Assembly (NCBI RefSeq): GCF_016862175.1
Contig: NZ_BOML01000046.1
Location: forward strand, 1 to 64,000
Direction: 5' to 3'
DNA length: 64,000 nucleotides
Source of the DNA: Paractinoplanes durhamensis
GTDB taxonomy: Bacteria; Actinomycetota; Actinomycetes; Mycobacteriales; Micromonosporaceae
Position 1 is the first letter of the stretch. Each line of letters opens with the position of its first letter. Positions 16,728 through 24,511 of this stretch are shown in pieces. The translations under genes were made by a program, and so were the position numbers. A model generated the notes under the pieces. That model was not told the DNA's origin, made no database searches, and saw only the letters and a program-made list of their open reading frames with translations.

Positions 16728-17302
16728 GGCTCGTTGCGTGGCAGCCGGACGACCTGCTCCGCCGCCTGGACGACGTGGTGACCGTCTACGGCGAGGCGAT
16801 GGGCTACCGCCAGGAGCTGCTGCAGACCCGGCGCGGCTACATCGGCGCCCACGTGCGACGGGCCGGTTTCCGGGCGGTGGCGACCCTGACCACCGACGGC
16901 CGGCTCGCCGGTTTCGGCTACGGCTACGCGTCCGGGCCCGGCCAGTGGTGGCACGACCAGGTGCGGTCCGCTCTCGACGAGCCGTCCCGCGAGCACTGGC
17001 TGAGCAACTGCTTCGAGGTCGTCGAGCTGCACGTCCGGCCGGCCGCGCAGGGGCACGGCGTCGGCGCCCGCCAGCTGCGCGCGCTGCTCGCGATGGCCGA
17101 CGGCAAGACGGTGCTGCTGTCCACGCCGGAGGCCGACGAGAAGAAGTCCCGGGCCTGGCGGCTCTATCGCCGGTTCGGTTTCACCGACGTGCTGCGCGAG
17201 TTCATGTTCCCGGGTGACGAGCGGGCGTTCGCGATCCTGGGCCGCGGGTTGCCGCTGGTGGAGCGGCCCGCCGAGGACGCACCCGGCATTGTCGGCATTT
17301 AA
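16724..17302 (+). CDS. GNAT-family N-acetyltransferase
   Basis: A 192-residue GNAT protein. The acetyl-CoA pyrophosphate-binding motif is VRPAAQGHGVGARQL (Q-x-x-G-x-G/A pattern), followed by SRAWRLYRRFGF, the usual late helix. The substrate is unknown. It is embedded between carotenoid genes by overlaps on both sides, so it is co-transcribed with them, perhaps by chance. Confidence 0.85.
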   Translation: MRLVAWQPDDLLRRLDDVVTVYGEAMGYRQELLQTRRGYIGAHVRRAGFRAVATLTTDGRLAGFGYGYASGPGQWWHDQVRSALDEPSREHWLSNCFEVVELHVRPAAQGHGVGARQLRALLAMADGKTVLLSTPEADEKKSRAWRLYRRFGFTDVLREFMFPGDERAFAILGRGLPLVERPAEDAPGIVGI

Positions 17303-18089
17303 CCGCATCCGCTGGCCATGGGCGCTACTCGTCGTCCTGGTTCTGGCGCAGATCTGCTATCCGCTGACCGGCGGCGGCACCCGCGCCGGGCTCACCGTCG
17401 CGACCGTCCTGCTCGGCTACGCGATGTCGGTCACGCACGCTCTGGTCACCCGGGGTCCGCGGGCGGGCGCCGCGCTGGTCGGCACGGCCACCGTGGGCGG
17501 TTTCGCGGTGGAGGCGATCGGCGTCGCGACCGGCTTCCCGTTCGGCACCTACGACTATTCGGGCGAGCTCGGACCGAAGCTGCTGGATGTTCCGCTGATC
17601 ATCCCGCTGGCCTGGACCTGGATGGCGTGGCCGGCCTGGGTCGCCGCGACACATCTGACAAAACGGCCGGCGGTGCGGATCGCGCTGGCCGGGCTCGGGC
17701 TGGCCGCCTGGGACCTCTTCCTCGACCCGCAGATGGTCGCCGAGGGTTACTGGCGATGGCACTCCCCCACTCCCGCGCTGCCCGGCGTGCCCGGCATCCC
17801 GGTCGGCAACTACCTGGGCTGGCTGGGTTTCGCCCTGCTCCTGATGGCCGCCCTGGCCTACGCGGGCGGCCGGGCCGTCGAAATCCCCACCGAGGGTGAC
17901 GCGCCGATCATCACGCTCTGGTTCTGGACGTACGCTTCGTCAGTGCTCGCCCACGCGGTCTTCCTGGGCCTCCCGGCCTCCGCCGCCTGGGGTGCCGTAG
18001 TCATGGGCGCCGCCGTGCTCCCGCTGGCCGCCCACCTGATCCGTCCCCATCTGATCGGCCGCCGTCGCCGGATCCGGGCGCAACCATGA
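17289..18089 (+). CDS. cruF: CruF-like carotenoid hydratase (DUF422)
   Basis: Membrane protein of about 266 residues and 7 hydrophobic helices in the COG2324/CruF family; CruF hydrates the psi-end of carotenoids (C-1',2' hydratase). Family segments: FPFGTYDYS, PLIIPLAWTWMAWP and DLFLDPQMVAEGYWRW, the last with conserved acidic and aromatic residues. The start is probably TTG at 17289, overlapping the GNAT end by 14 bases. The last 59 bp of the gene are imperfectly duplicated just downstream. Confidence 0.75.
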   Translation: MSAFNRIRWPWALLVVLVLAQICYPLTGGGTRAGLTVATVLLGYAMSVTHALVTRGPRAGAALVGTATVGGFAVEAIGVATGFPFGTYDYSGELGPKLLDVPLIIPLAWTWMAWPAWVAATHLTKRPAVRIALAGLGLAAWDLFLDPQMVAEGYWRWHSPTPALPGVPGIPVGNYLGWLGFALLLMAALAYAGGRAVEIPTEGDAPIITLWFWTYASSVLAHAVFLGLPASAAWGAVVMGAAVLPLAAHLIRPHLIGRRRRIRAQP

Positions 18090-18151
18090 CCTGCCACCTG
18101 ATCGGCGCCCGCCTGATCAGCCCCCGGCGCCGGGTCCGGGTGTAGCCATGA
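18031..18151. repeat. 60-bp tandem duplication at the cruF-cruG junction
   Basis: Copy 1 (18031-18089) is the 3' end of cruF and ends in CCATGA. Copy 2 (18092-18151) is roughly three-quarters identical and also ends in CCATGA, whose ATG is the cruG start. Shared blocks include CCACCTGAT, CTGATC and TCCGGG. Copy 2 would encode only a 19-residue peptide from 18086 and is not called as a gene. Confidence 0.8.
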
Positions 18152-19248
18152 TCTGGCTGATCCTGCTGCCGTGGCTGGCCCTGACCGCGCACACCGCCGT
18201 GAACGCCGTCCTTCTCCGCCGCCTCCCGCGGACGCCGGTGACCACCACCGAACGTGTCGCCGTGCTGCTTCCGCTGCGTGACGAGGCGTCGCGGGTCACG
18301 CCCTGCTTGGAAGCGCTGCTGGCCCAGCGCGGCGTCCCCGGCCTGACCATCCACGTCCTCGACGACGGTTCGACGGACGGCACCGCCGAGGTGGTCCGAG
18401 CGATCGCCGGCGACAAGGTCTCGCTGCTCACCGGCGCCGGCCTGCCGCCCGGCTGGCTGGGCAAACCACATGCCTGCCAGCAGCTCGCCGACGCCACCAA
18501 AAACGCCGATATATTGGCCTTTGTGGACGCGGACGTGGTCCTGGAGCCGGACGCGATCGCCCAGGCCGTGACGACGATGCGCGAACTCCGGGTGACCCTG
18601 CTCTCGCCCTACCCCAGGATCGTCGGCGCCGGAAGCGCCCTGATCCAACCCCTCCTGCAGTGGTCCTGGCTGACGTTTCTCCCGCTCCGCGCGATGGAGC
18701 GGTCACCGCGCCCGTCGCTCGCGGCGGCCGGCGGCCAGTGGCTGATGATCGACGCGGAGGGTTACCGCCGGGCCGGCGGCCATGCCGCGGTCCGCACCGA
18801 GGTCCTCGAGGACATCGCCCTGGCCCGCCGGATCAAGCGATCCGGCGGCCGGATCGCCCTGGCCGACGGCTCCGCCGCCGCCACCTGCCACATGTATTCC
18901 ACCTGGCCGGAACTGACCGCCGGCTACACCAAATCCCTCTGGGCGAGTTTCGGCTCAGCGCCGGCGGCAAGCACCGTCGTGGCTTTTCTCCTTTTTCTGT
19001 ACGCGCTTCCGGCCGCGGCCACGCCGATACTGGCCGTCACCGGCTCAGGCGCACTCGCGGTAGTCACCCTGTGCGCCTACCTGCTGGGCGTAACCGGCCG
19101 TGTCATCACGGCCGCCGCCACCGGCGCCAAGGCATGGCCCGCGGCCCTGGCCCACCCGATCTCGATCATCCTGTTCGCCCGGCTGATAGCCCGCTCGTTC
19201 CGCCTGCGCCGCCAGGGCGCCCTGACCTGGCGAGGGAGGCCGGTGTGA
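18148..19248 (+). CDS. cruG: CruG-like carotenoid glycosyltransferase (GT2)
   Basis: Family 2 glycosyltransferase of 366 residues. An N-terminal helix anchors it. The GT-A core shows VLLPLRDEASRV, the DDGSTDGT nucleotide site, the D-x-D FVDADVVLE, EDIALARRIKR and a W-rich acceptor loop. Two or three C-terminal membrane helices follow. With CruF and a CrtD-like desaturase, it fits a 2'-O-glycosyltransferase making a myxol- or sioxanthin-like glycoside. Staphyloxanthin-type CrtQ is the alternative. Confidence 0.75.
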   Translation: MIWLILLPWLALTAHTAVNAVLLRRLPRTPVTTTERVAVLLPLRDEASRVTPCLEALLAQRGVPGLTIHVLDDGSTDGTAEVVRAIAGDKVSLLTGAGLPPGWLGKPHACQQLADATKNADILAFVDADVVLEPDAIAQAVTTMRELRVTLLSPYPRIVGAGSALIQPLLQWSWLTFLPLRAMERSPRPSLAAAGGQWLMIDAEGYRRAGGHAAVRTEVLEDIALARRIKRSGGRIALADGSAAATCHMYSTWPELTAGYTKSLWASFGSAPAASTVVAFLLFLYALPAAATPILAVTGSGALAVVTLCAYLLGVTGRVITAAATGAKAWPAALAHPISIILFARLIARSFRLRRQGALTWRGRPV

Positions 19249-20807
19249 GTCGGATCGTGGTGGTCGGGGCCGGGGTCGGTGGGCTGGCGGCGGCGATTCG
19301 GCTGGCTTCGGCCGGGCATGACGTTGAGGTCCACGAGCGGTCGGCGGGCGTCGGCGGCAAGCTGGCCGTCCATGAGCGGGACGGCTTTCGCTTCGACACC
19401 GGGCCCAGCCTGCTCACGCTGCCGCAGGTTTTCGCCGACCTCGGTCTGCGGCTGCCCGAGTTGCAGCCGCTCGACCCGGTCGTCCGGCATTTCTTCCCCG
19501 GCGGCGCGGTCCTCGACTCCTCGTCGGTGCACGAGGTCTTCCTGGAGCGGATCGCCGATGCGCTCGGTGCCGGTGCGGCCGCCGACTGGAACCGCTTCTG
19601 GCGCCGGGCCGAGCGGATCTGGCAGGCCTCGTGGCGGTCGGTGCTGCAACGCCCGGTCACCCCGGCGTCGCTGGCCTCGCTCTCCTGGCGCCTGACCGAC
19701 CTGGCCGCGATCGCCCCCGGCCGCACCCTGCGCGACCTGAGCCTGCGCTACCTGCGCGACCCGCGGCTGCGGATGCTGCTGGATCGCTACGCCACCTACA
19801 CCGGCGCCGACCCGCGGCGCGCGCCCGCCGCCCTGGCCGCGATCCCCTACGCCGAGCTGCACTTCGGCGGCTGGTACCTACCTGGCGGCCTGGGCACGCT
19901 CGGCACCGCGATGGTCGACCGCTGCACCGAACTGGGCGCCCGAATCGTCACCAACTCCCCGGTGACCGCCATCCTGACGGCCGAAGGCCGAGCCACCGGC
20001 GTCGCGATTCGGGGAGGCCAGGCGACCGCCGCCGAGATCCCGGGCGGGCAGGCCACCGGCGCCGCGGATCCGGGCGGACAGGCCAGCGCCGCGATCTTGG
20101 GTGAGCGGGCCACCGGCGCCGGGGGTTCAGGCAGGCGGATCGACGCCGACATCGTCGTGTCTGATGTGGATGCTCTTGCCCTCTATCGCGACCTGCTGCC
20201 CACCCCGGGGCGGCTGGCCGCGCTCACCGATCGCAGCCTGGCCGGCTTTGTCATGCTGCTCGGCATCCGTGGGGAAACTCCCGAGCTGGCTCACCACAAC
20301 GTTTTCTTTCCCAGCTGGTACGACGCCGAGTTCAACGCGATCTTCGGCTCGGCCTCCCGTCGGGCGGGGCCGGCCGGTGATCCCACCATCTTTGTGACCC
20401 GGGCCGACGATCCCGCGGTTCACCCGCCCGGCACCGAGGCCTGGTTTGTGCTGGTCAATGCGCCTCGGCACGGCACTGACTGGTCGGCGGTCGACTGGCG
20501 GCGGGCGGGGCTGGCCGAGGCGTACGGGAAGCATGTTCTTGATGCTCTTGCTCGTCGCGGGCTTGATGTTCGGGATCGGCTGATCTTTGCCGAGATTCGC
20601 ACGCCGGCCGATCTTGCCGATGCCGCGGCGGCTCCCGGCGGTGCCATCTACGGCACCTCGGGTGGGCTGATGCGGCCGGCCAACCGGGGGCCGGTCGACA
20701 ACCTGTTCCTGGTGGGCGGCTCGGTGCATCCGGGGGGTGGGCTGCCGATGGTCACGCTGTCCGCGAAGATCGTGGCCGACGAGATCGGTAAATATTCGCC
20801 GGCTTGA
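19245..20807 (+). CDS. crtD: CrtD/CrtI-type carotenoid desaturase
   Basis: FAD-dependent phytoene-desaturase-family oxidoreductase, 520 residues. The dinucleotide site is VVVGAGVGGLAAAIRLA, followed by FDTGPSLLTLP, RYATYTGADPRRAPA and the C-terminal FAD motif FLVGGSVHPGGGLPMV. GTGA overlap with cruG and a GGGAGG site support the GTG start. Context with CruF/CruG suggests the C-3',4' desaturase CrtD rather than phytoene desaturase. Residues 256-296 are four in-frame decapeptide-like repeats (GGQATGAADP), an insertion relative to the family. Confidence 0.8.
   Translation: MSRIVVVGAGVGGLAAAIRLASAGHDVEVHERSAGVGGKLAVHERDGFRFDTGPSLLTLPQVFADLGLRLPELQPLDPVVRHFFPGGAVLDSSSVHEVFLERIADALGAGAAADWNRFWRRAERIWQASWRSVLQRPVTPASLASLSWRLTDLAAIAPGRTLRDLSLRYLRDPRLRMLLDRYATYTGADPRRAPAALAAIPYAELHFGGWYLPGGLGTLGTAMVDRCTELGARIVTNSPVTAILTAEGRATGVAIRGGQATAAEIPGGQATGAADPGGQASAAILGERATGAGGSGRRIDADIVVSDVDALALYRDLLPTPGRLAALTDRSLAGFVMLLGIRGETPELAHHNVFFPSWYDAEFNAIFGSASRRAGPAGDPTIFVTRADDPAVHPPGTEAWFVLVNAPRHGTDWSAVDWRRAGLAEAYGKHVLDALARRGLDVRDRLIFAEIRTPADLADAAAAPGGAIYGTSGGLMRPANRGPVDNLFLVGGSVHPGGGLPMVTLSAKIVADEIGKYSPA
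20014..20130. repeat. 30-bp in-frame repeat inside crtD
   Basis: Four degenerate units of about 30 bp coding G-G-Q-A-[TS]-x-A-x-x-P variants. They sit between the carotenoid-binding part and the returning FAD-binding strands, probably a surface loop. Confidence 0.75.
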
Positions 20808-20830
20808 GCCGATCGGCTAGCGTGGCGGGC

Positions 20831-22516
20831 GTGCCGATGGTGGACGATCCGCGCGCTGCCCTCCGGCCCGGCCTGCCGATCGAGGCCACCGGCCTCGGTC
20901 AGGTCGCCCGCGGTGGGCGCCGCCTGCTCGACGATGTCTCCCTGACCGTGCGGCCGGGTGAGCTGGTCGCGATCATCGGGGCCAGCGGTGCCGGCAAGAC
21001 CACCCTGCTGGAAACCCTGGCCGGAGTGCGCCGGCCCACCAGCGGCGCGGTGCGGCACGATGGCCGGCCGGCTCCGGACGCGGCGATCGGCTACGTGCCG
21101 CAGGACGACATCATCCACCAGGAGTTGCCGCTCGCCCGGACGCTGCGCTACGCGGCCCGGCTGCGGCTGCCGGCCGGCACGTCCGGGGCCGCGGTCGCGG
21201 AGCGGGTCGCCGAGGTTCTCGCGGTGCTGGGCCTGACCGGGCGGGGCGACACCCGGGTGGGCAGCCTCAGCGGTGGTGAGCGCAAGCGGGCCGGCATCGC
21301 GGTCGAGCTGCTCGCCCGGCCGCGTGCCCTCTTTCTCGACGAGCCCACCTCGGGGCTCGACCCGGCCACCGCGGCCGAGCTGCTGACGCTGCTGCGTGCG
21401 CTGGCCGCCGATGGGGTGCCGGTCGTGCTGACCACGCACAACCCGGCCGACGTCGACCGCTGCGACACGGTCGTGGTGCTGGCTCCGGGCGGTCGCCTGG
21501 TGTTCGCGGGACCGCCCGCGGACGCTCCCGCGCACTTCGGCGCCGACGACGTGGCCGGCGTCTACGGCCGGCTCACGGACGCGCCGGCGTGGCCGCCATC
21601 CGCCACCGCCGGGGATAACACGGGCGAGACGGCCGTCGCTGCGGACAAAGTGGACGCATTCCCCGCCGTACCCCCGAAAATCTCTGGATGGCTGAGCCAG
21701 ACCGCTCTGCTCAGCCGACGCAATCTTGAGATTCTCGGGGCCAACCGGCTCACCCTGGCGATTCTGATCGGCTCGCCGCTGGTGATCCTGGCGATGTTCC
21801 TCATGCTGTTCCGGGCGGGCGCGTTCGACCCGGCCCGCCCCGATCCGGCCACCACCGTGATGATCCTGTTCTGGATCGCGTTCGGGGTCTTCTTCTTCGG
21901 GCTCACCTACGGCCTGCTGCAGATCTGCGCCGAGCTGCCGATCCTGCGCCGCGAGGTGTTCGCCGGCCTGCGTCTCGGCCCCTACCTGGCCGCCAAGGTC
22001 GCCCTTCTGCTGCCCCCGCTGGCCGCCGTCGACCTGCTGCTGCTGGCCGCGCTCCGCGGCCTGGACCGGCTCCCGCCGCTGGCCGCCGGCGACTTCGCCG
22101 CGATCTACCTGACCGCTCTGCTCGCCTCGGCCTGCGCGCTCGCGCTCGGCCTGCTCTGCTCGGCGAGCGTCTCCGACGTGGCCCAGGCCAGCCTGCTGCT
22201 GCCGATGCTGTGCTTCCCGCAGGTGCTGTTCGTCGGCGCGATCCTGCCGGTCCCGGTGATGGCCCCGGTCGGCCGCGCGCTCAGCTACGCGATGTCGAAC
22301 CGCTGGTCGTTCGAGGCGCTCGGGCACACGGCCGGCCTGGAGGCGCTGTGGCGGGACGGCGGTTCGCCGCTCGGGCCGCCGCTGCTGGCCAACTACGGCG
22401 ACTCGTTCGCCCGCGAGCCGTGGCAGAACTGGCTGATCCTCGGCGGCATGACGCTGTTCTTCCTGGCGGCCGCGGTGCTGGTGCTGCGGCGACGCTGCGG
22501 GCGACGACGTGGCTGA
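20831..22516 (+). CDS. ABCG-type half-transporter, ATPase-permease fusion
   Basis: One polypeptide with an N-terminal ATPase and a C-terminal ABC-2 membrane domain, the ABCG/White arrangement. Motifs: Walker A GASGAGKT, Q-loop VPQDD, signature LSGGERKRAGIAVEL, Walker B ALFLDEPTSGLD and H-loop LTTHNPAD. Six hydrophobic helices follow from about residue 300. It would act as a dimer, exporting lipid-like or hydrophobic substrates. The start is uncertain: GTG 20831, ATG 20837 or TTG 20804, which would overlap the crtD stop. It follows the carotenoid genes directly. Confidence 0.85.
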   Translation: MPMVDDPRAALRPGLPIEATGLGQVARGGRRLLDDVSLTVRPGELVAIIGASGAGKTTLLETLAGVRRPTSGAVRHDGRPAPDAAIGYVPQDDIIHQELPLARTLRYAARLRLPAGTSGAAVAERVAEVLAVLGLTGRGDTRVGSLSGGERKRAGIAVELLARPRALFLDEPTSGLDPATAAELLTLLRALAADGVPVVLTTHNPADVDRCDTVVVLAPGGRLVFAGPPADAPAHFGADDVAGVYGRLTDAPAWPPSATAGDNTGETAVAADKVDAFPAVPPKISGWLSQTALLSRRNLEILGANRLTLAILIGSPLVILAMFLMLFRAGAFDPARPDPATTVMILFWIAFGVFFFGLTYGLLQICAELPILRREVFAGLRLGPYLAAKVALLLPPLAAVDLLLLAALRGLDRLPPLAAGDFAAIYLTALLASACALALGLLCSASVSDVAQASLLLPMLCFPQVLFVGAILPVPVMAPVGRALSYAMSNRWSFEALGHTAGLEALWRDGGSPLGPPLLANYGDSFAREPWQNWLILGGMTLFFLAAAVLVLRRRCGRRRG

Positions 22517-23891
22517 GCTCGACACCTCCCGGCTCGACGAACTGCGCGCAACCGAGTACGCCCACCTCGACCACAACGGCGAGGTCTATCTCGACTACAC
22601 CGGCGCCGGGGTGTACGCCCAGGCCCAGCTCCGCGCCCACCACGAGCGGCTCGCATCGCGGGCGTTCGGCAATCCGCACTCGGCGAACCCGGCGTCGGCG
22701 GCCTCGACCGAGCTGGTCGAGTCGGCCCGGCGCGCGGTCCTGCGCTTCCTGAACGCCGACCCGGCCGAATACGCGGTGATCTTCACGCCCAACGCGTCGG
22801 GGGCGTGCCGGCTGGTCGGTGAGGCGTACCCGTTCGGCCGGGGCCGCGACCTGGTGATGACGTTCGACAACCACAACTCGGTCAACGGCATCCGCGAGTT
22901 CGCCCGCCGGGCCGGGGGCCGCCGCCGCTACATCCCGCTCGCCCCGCCCGACCTGCGGATCGCCGACGCGACGGTGGACAGCGCCCTGCGCCGGCGGCGG
23001 GGGCTGTTCGCCTTTCCGGCGCAGAGCAACTTCACCGGCGTGCAGCATCCGCTCGAGTGGGTGGAAAAAGCCCACGACGCCGGGTACGACGTACTCCTCG
23101 ACGTGGCCGCCTACCTGCCGGCCAACCCGCTCGACCTGAGCCGGGTGAAACCGGACTTCGTGCCGATCAGCTGGTACAAGGTGCTCGGCTACCCGACCGG
23201 GGTGGGCTGCCTGGTCGCCCGGCGCGACACGCTCGCCCGGCTGCGCCGCCCGTGGTTCGCCGGCGGCACGATCGCCGCGGTCAGCGTCGGCACCGAGTGG
23301 CACCAGCTGGCCCCGGACGAGACCGCGTTCGAGGACGGCACCCTCAACTTCCTGCACATCCCGGACGTCGAGTTCGGCCTGTCCTGGCTGACCGGGATCG
23401 GCCCCGAGCTGATCCGGGACCGGGTGCGCGCGCTCACCGGCCGGCTGCTGGAGCGGCTGGCCGGCCTGCGGCACGCCAACGGCGCTCCGCTGGCCCGGAT
23501 CTACGGCCCGTCCGGTCTGGACGGTCGCGGCGGCACGGTCACCTTCAACCTGCTCGACCCGGACGGCCGGATCGTCGACGAACGCCTGGTCGCGACCGAG
23601 GCCGCGGCCGAGGGGCTGTCGCTGCGCACCGGCTGCTTCTGCAATCCGGGCGCCGGCGAGGGCGCGTTCGCGATCGGCCGTCGTCAGCTACGCGGCTCGG
23701 CCCGCTGGGGAGTCCGCACGATCGACGAATACCTGACCATGATCGGCCTGCCCAGCGGCGGCGCGGTCCGGGTGTCGTTCGGTGTCGCGTCCACCTTCGG
23801 CGACGTGCGGCGGCTGCTCGACTTCCTGACCGCCACCTACCTCGACCGCACCGCCGACGCCGCCGGGCTGGCCCCCCGGTTGCGCTGCTGA
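22509..23891 (+). CDS. class V PLP aminotransferase, MoCo-sulfurase-like
   Basis: PLP enzyme of 460 residues, fold type I. The N-terminus (ELRATEYAHLD, VYLDYTGAGVY) matches the molybdenum-cofactor-sulfurase/cysteine-desulfurase-like group. The PLP lysine lies in SWYKVLGYPTGVG; FTPNASGACRL and LRTGCFCNPGAGE (a candidate persulfide cysteine) are present. There is no C-terminal MOSC domain, so it is not a complete eukaryote-type MoCo sulfurase. It overlaps the ABC gene by 8 bases. Confidence 0.8.
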   Translation: MAELDTSRLDELRATEYAHLDHNGEVYLDYTGAGVYAQAQLRAHHERLASRAFGNPHSANPASAASTELVESARRAVLRFLNADPAEYAVIFTPNASGACRLVGEAYPFGRGRDLVMTFDNHNSVNGIREFARRAGGRRRYIPLAPPDLRIADATVDSALRRRRGLFAFPAQSNFTGVQHPLEWVEKAHDAGYDVLLDVAAYLPANPLDLSRVKPDFVPISWYKVLGYPTGVGCLVARRDTLARLRRPWFAGGTIAAVSVGTEWHQLAPDETAFEDGTLNFLHIPDVEFGLSWLTGIGPELIRDRVRALTGRLLERLAGLRHANGAPLARIYGPSGLDGRGGTVTFNLLDPDGRIVDERLVATEAAAEGLSLRTGCFCNPGAGEGAFAIGRRQLRGSARWGVRTIDEYLTMIGLPSGGAVRVSFGVASTFGDVRRLLDFLTATYLDRTADAAGLAPRLRC

Positions 23892-23908
23892 CGACTATCG
23901 TGATCGAC

Positions 23909-24508
23909 ATGGGGGACGACGAACGTGCGGTGCTGGAACGGATCGGGCAGGGCCTGCTCTACACCGAGTCGGAGGCGTCCTTCCAGGCTCCGCTGCGCCG
24001 CGCCGACCTGATCTTCGAGTACAACCGGACCCGGCCCGGCGACGCCGCAGGGCGCCGGGCCCTGCTGGAGCGGATCCTCGGTTCGGTCGGGGCCCGCACG
24101 GTGCTCAACTCGCCGTTCCACGCCGGCTTCGGCAGCAACGTGCACATCGGCGACGATTTCTTCGGCAACGTCAACCTGACCTTCGTCGACGACGTCGAGA
24201 TCCGGATCGGCAACGGTGTCATGATCGCGCCGAGCGTCACCCTCACCACCACCGGCCACCCGATCCACCCGGACCTGCGGGAGGACTTCCGGCGGTTCTC
24301 CGAGCCGATCGTGATCGAGGACAAGGTCTGGATCGGCAGCAACGTCGTCGTGCTCCCCGGGGTCCGGATCGGCTACGGCGCGGTGATCGGCGCGGGCAGT
24401 GTCGTGTCGCGCGACATCCCGCCGATGACGGTCGCGGTCGGGGTGCCCTGCCGGGTGGTCCGGCCGATCAGCGCGGACGACCTCAAGAATCGGCTGGCAC
24501 CTAGCTAG
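23909..24508 (+). CDS. sugar O-acetyltransferase, left-handed beta-helix
   Basis: Maa/LacA-like acetyltransferase, 199 residues. N-terminal Mac domain, then hexapeptide repeats (NVHIGDDFFGNVNLTF, VWIGSNVVVLPGVRIG, AVIGAGSVVSRDIP), and the catalytic His in TTTGHPIHP. It acts as a trimer on a sugar hydroxyl; the substrate is unknown. Its stop codon is shared in a palindrome with the convergent VWA gene. Confidence 0.88.
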   Translation: MGDDERAVLERIGQGLLYTESEASFQAPLRRADLIFEYNRTRPGDAAGRRALLERILGSVGARTVLNSPFHAGFGSNVHIGDDFFGNVNLTFVDDVEIRIGNGVMIAPSVTLTTTGHPIHPDLREDFRRFSEPIVIEDKVWIGSNVVVLPGVRIGYGAVIGAGSVVSRDIPPMTVAVGVPCRVVRPISADDLKNRLAPS

Positions 24509-24511
24509 GTG
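24498..24511. other. 14-bp palindrome holding two convergent stops
   Basis: CACCTAGCTAGGTG is a perfect palindrome. Plus-strand TAG (24506-24508) ends the acetyltransferase and minus-strand TAG (24501-24503) ends the VWA gene, so both proteins end in A-P-S. Confidence 0.95.

Noticed and set aside
18086..18145. 19-residue peptide frame between cruF and cruG
   Set aside because: It is the second copy of the cruF 3' duplication and shows no sign of being a gene.
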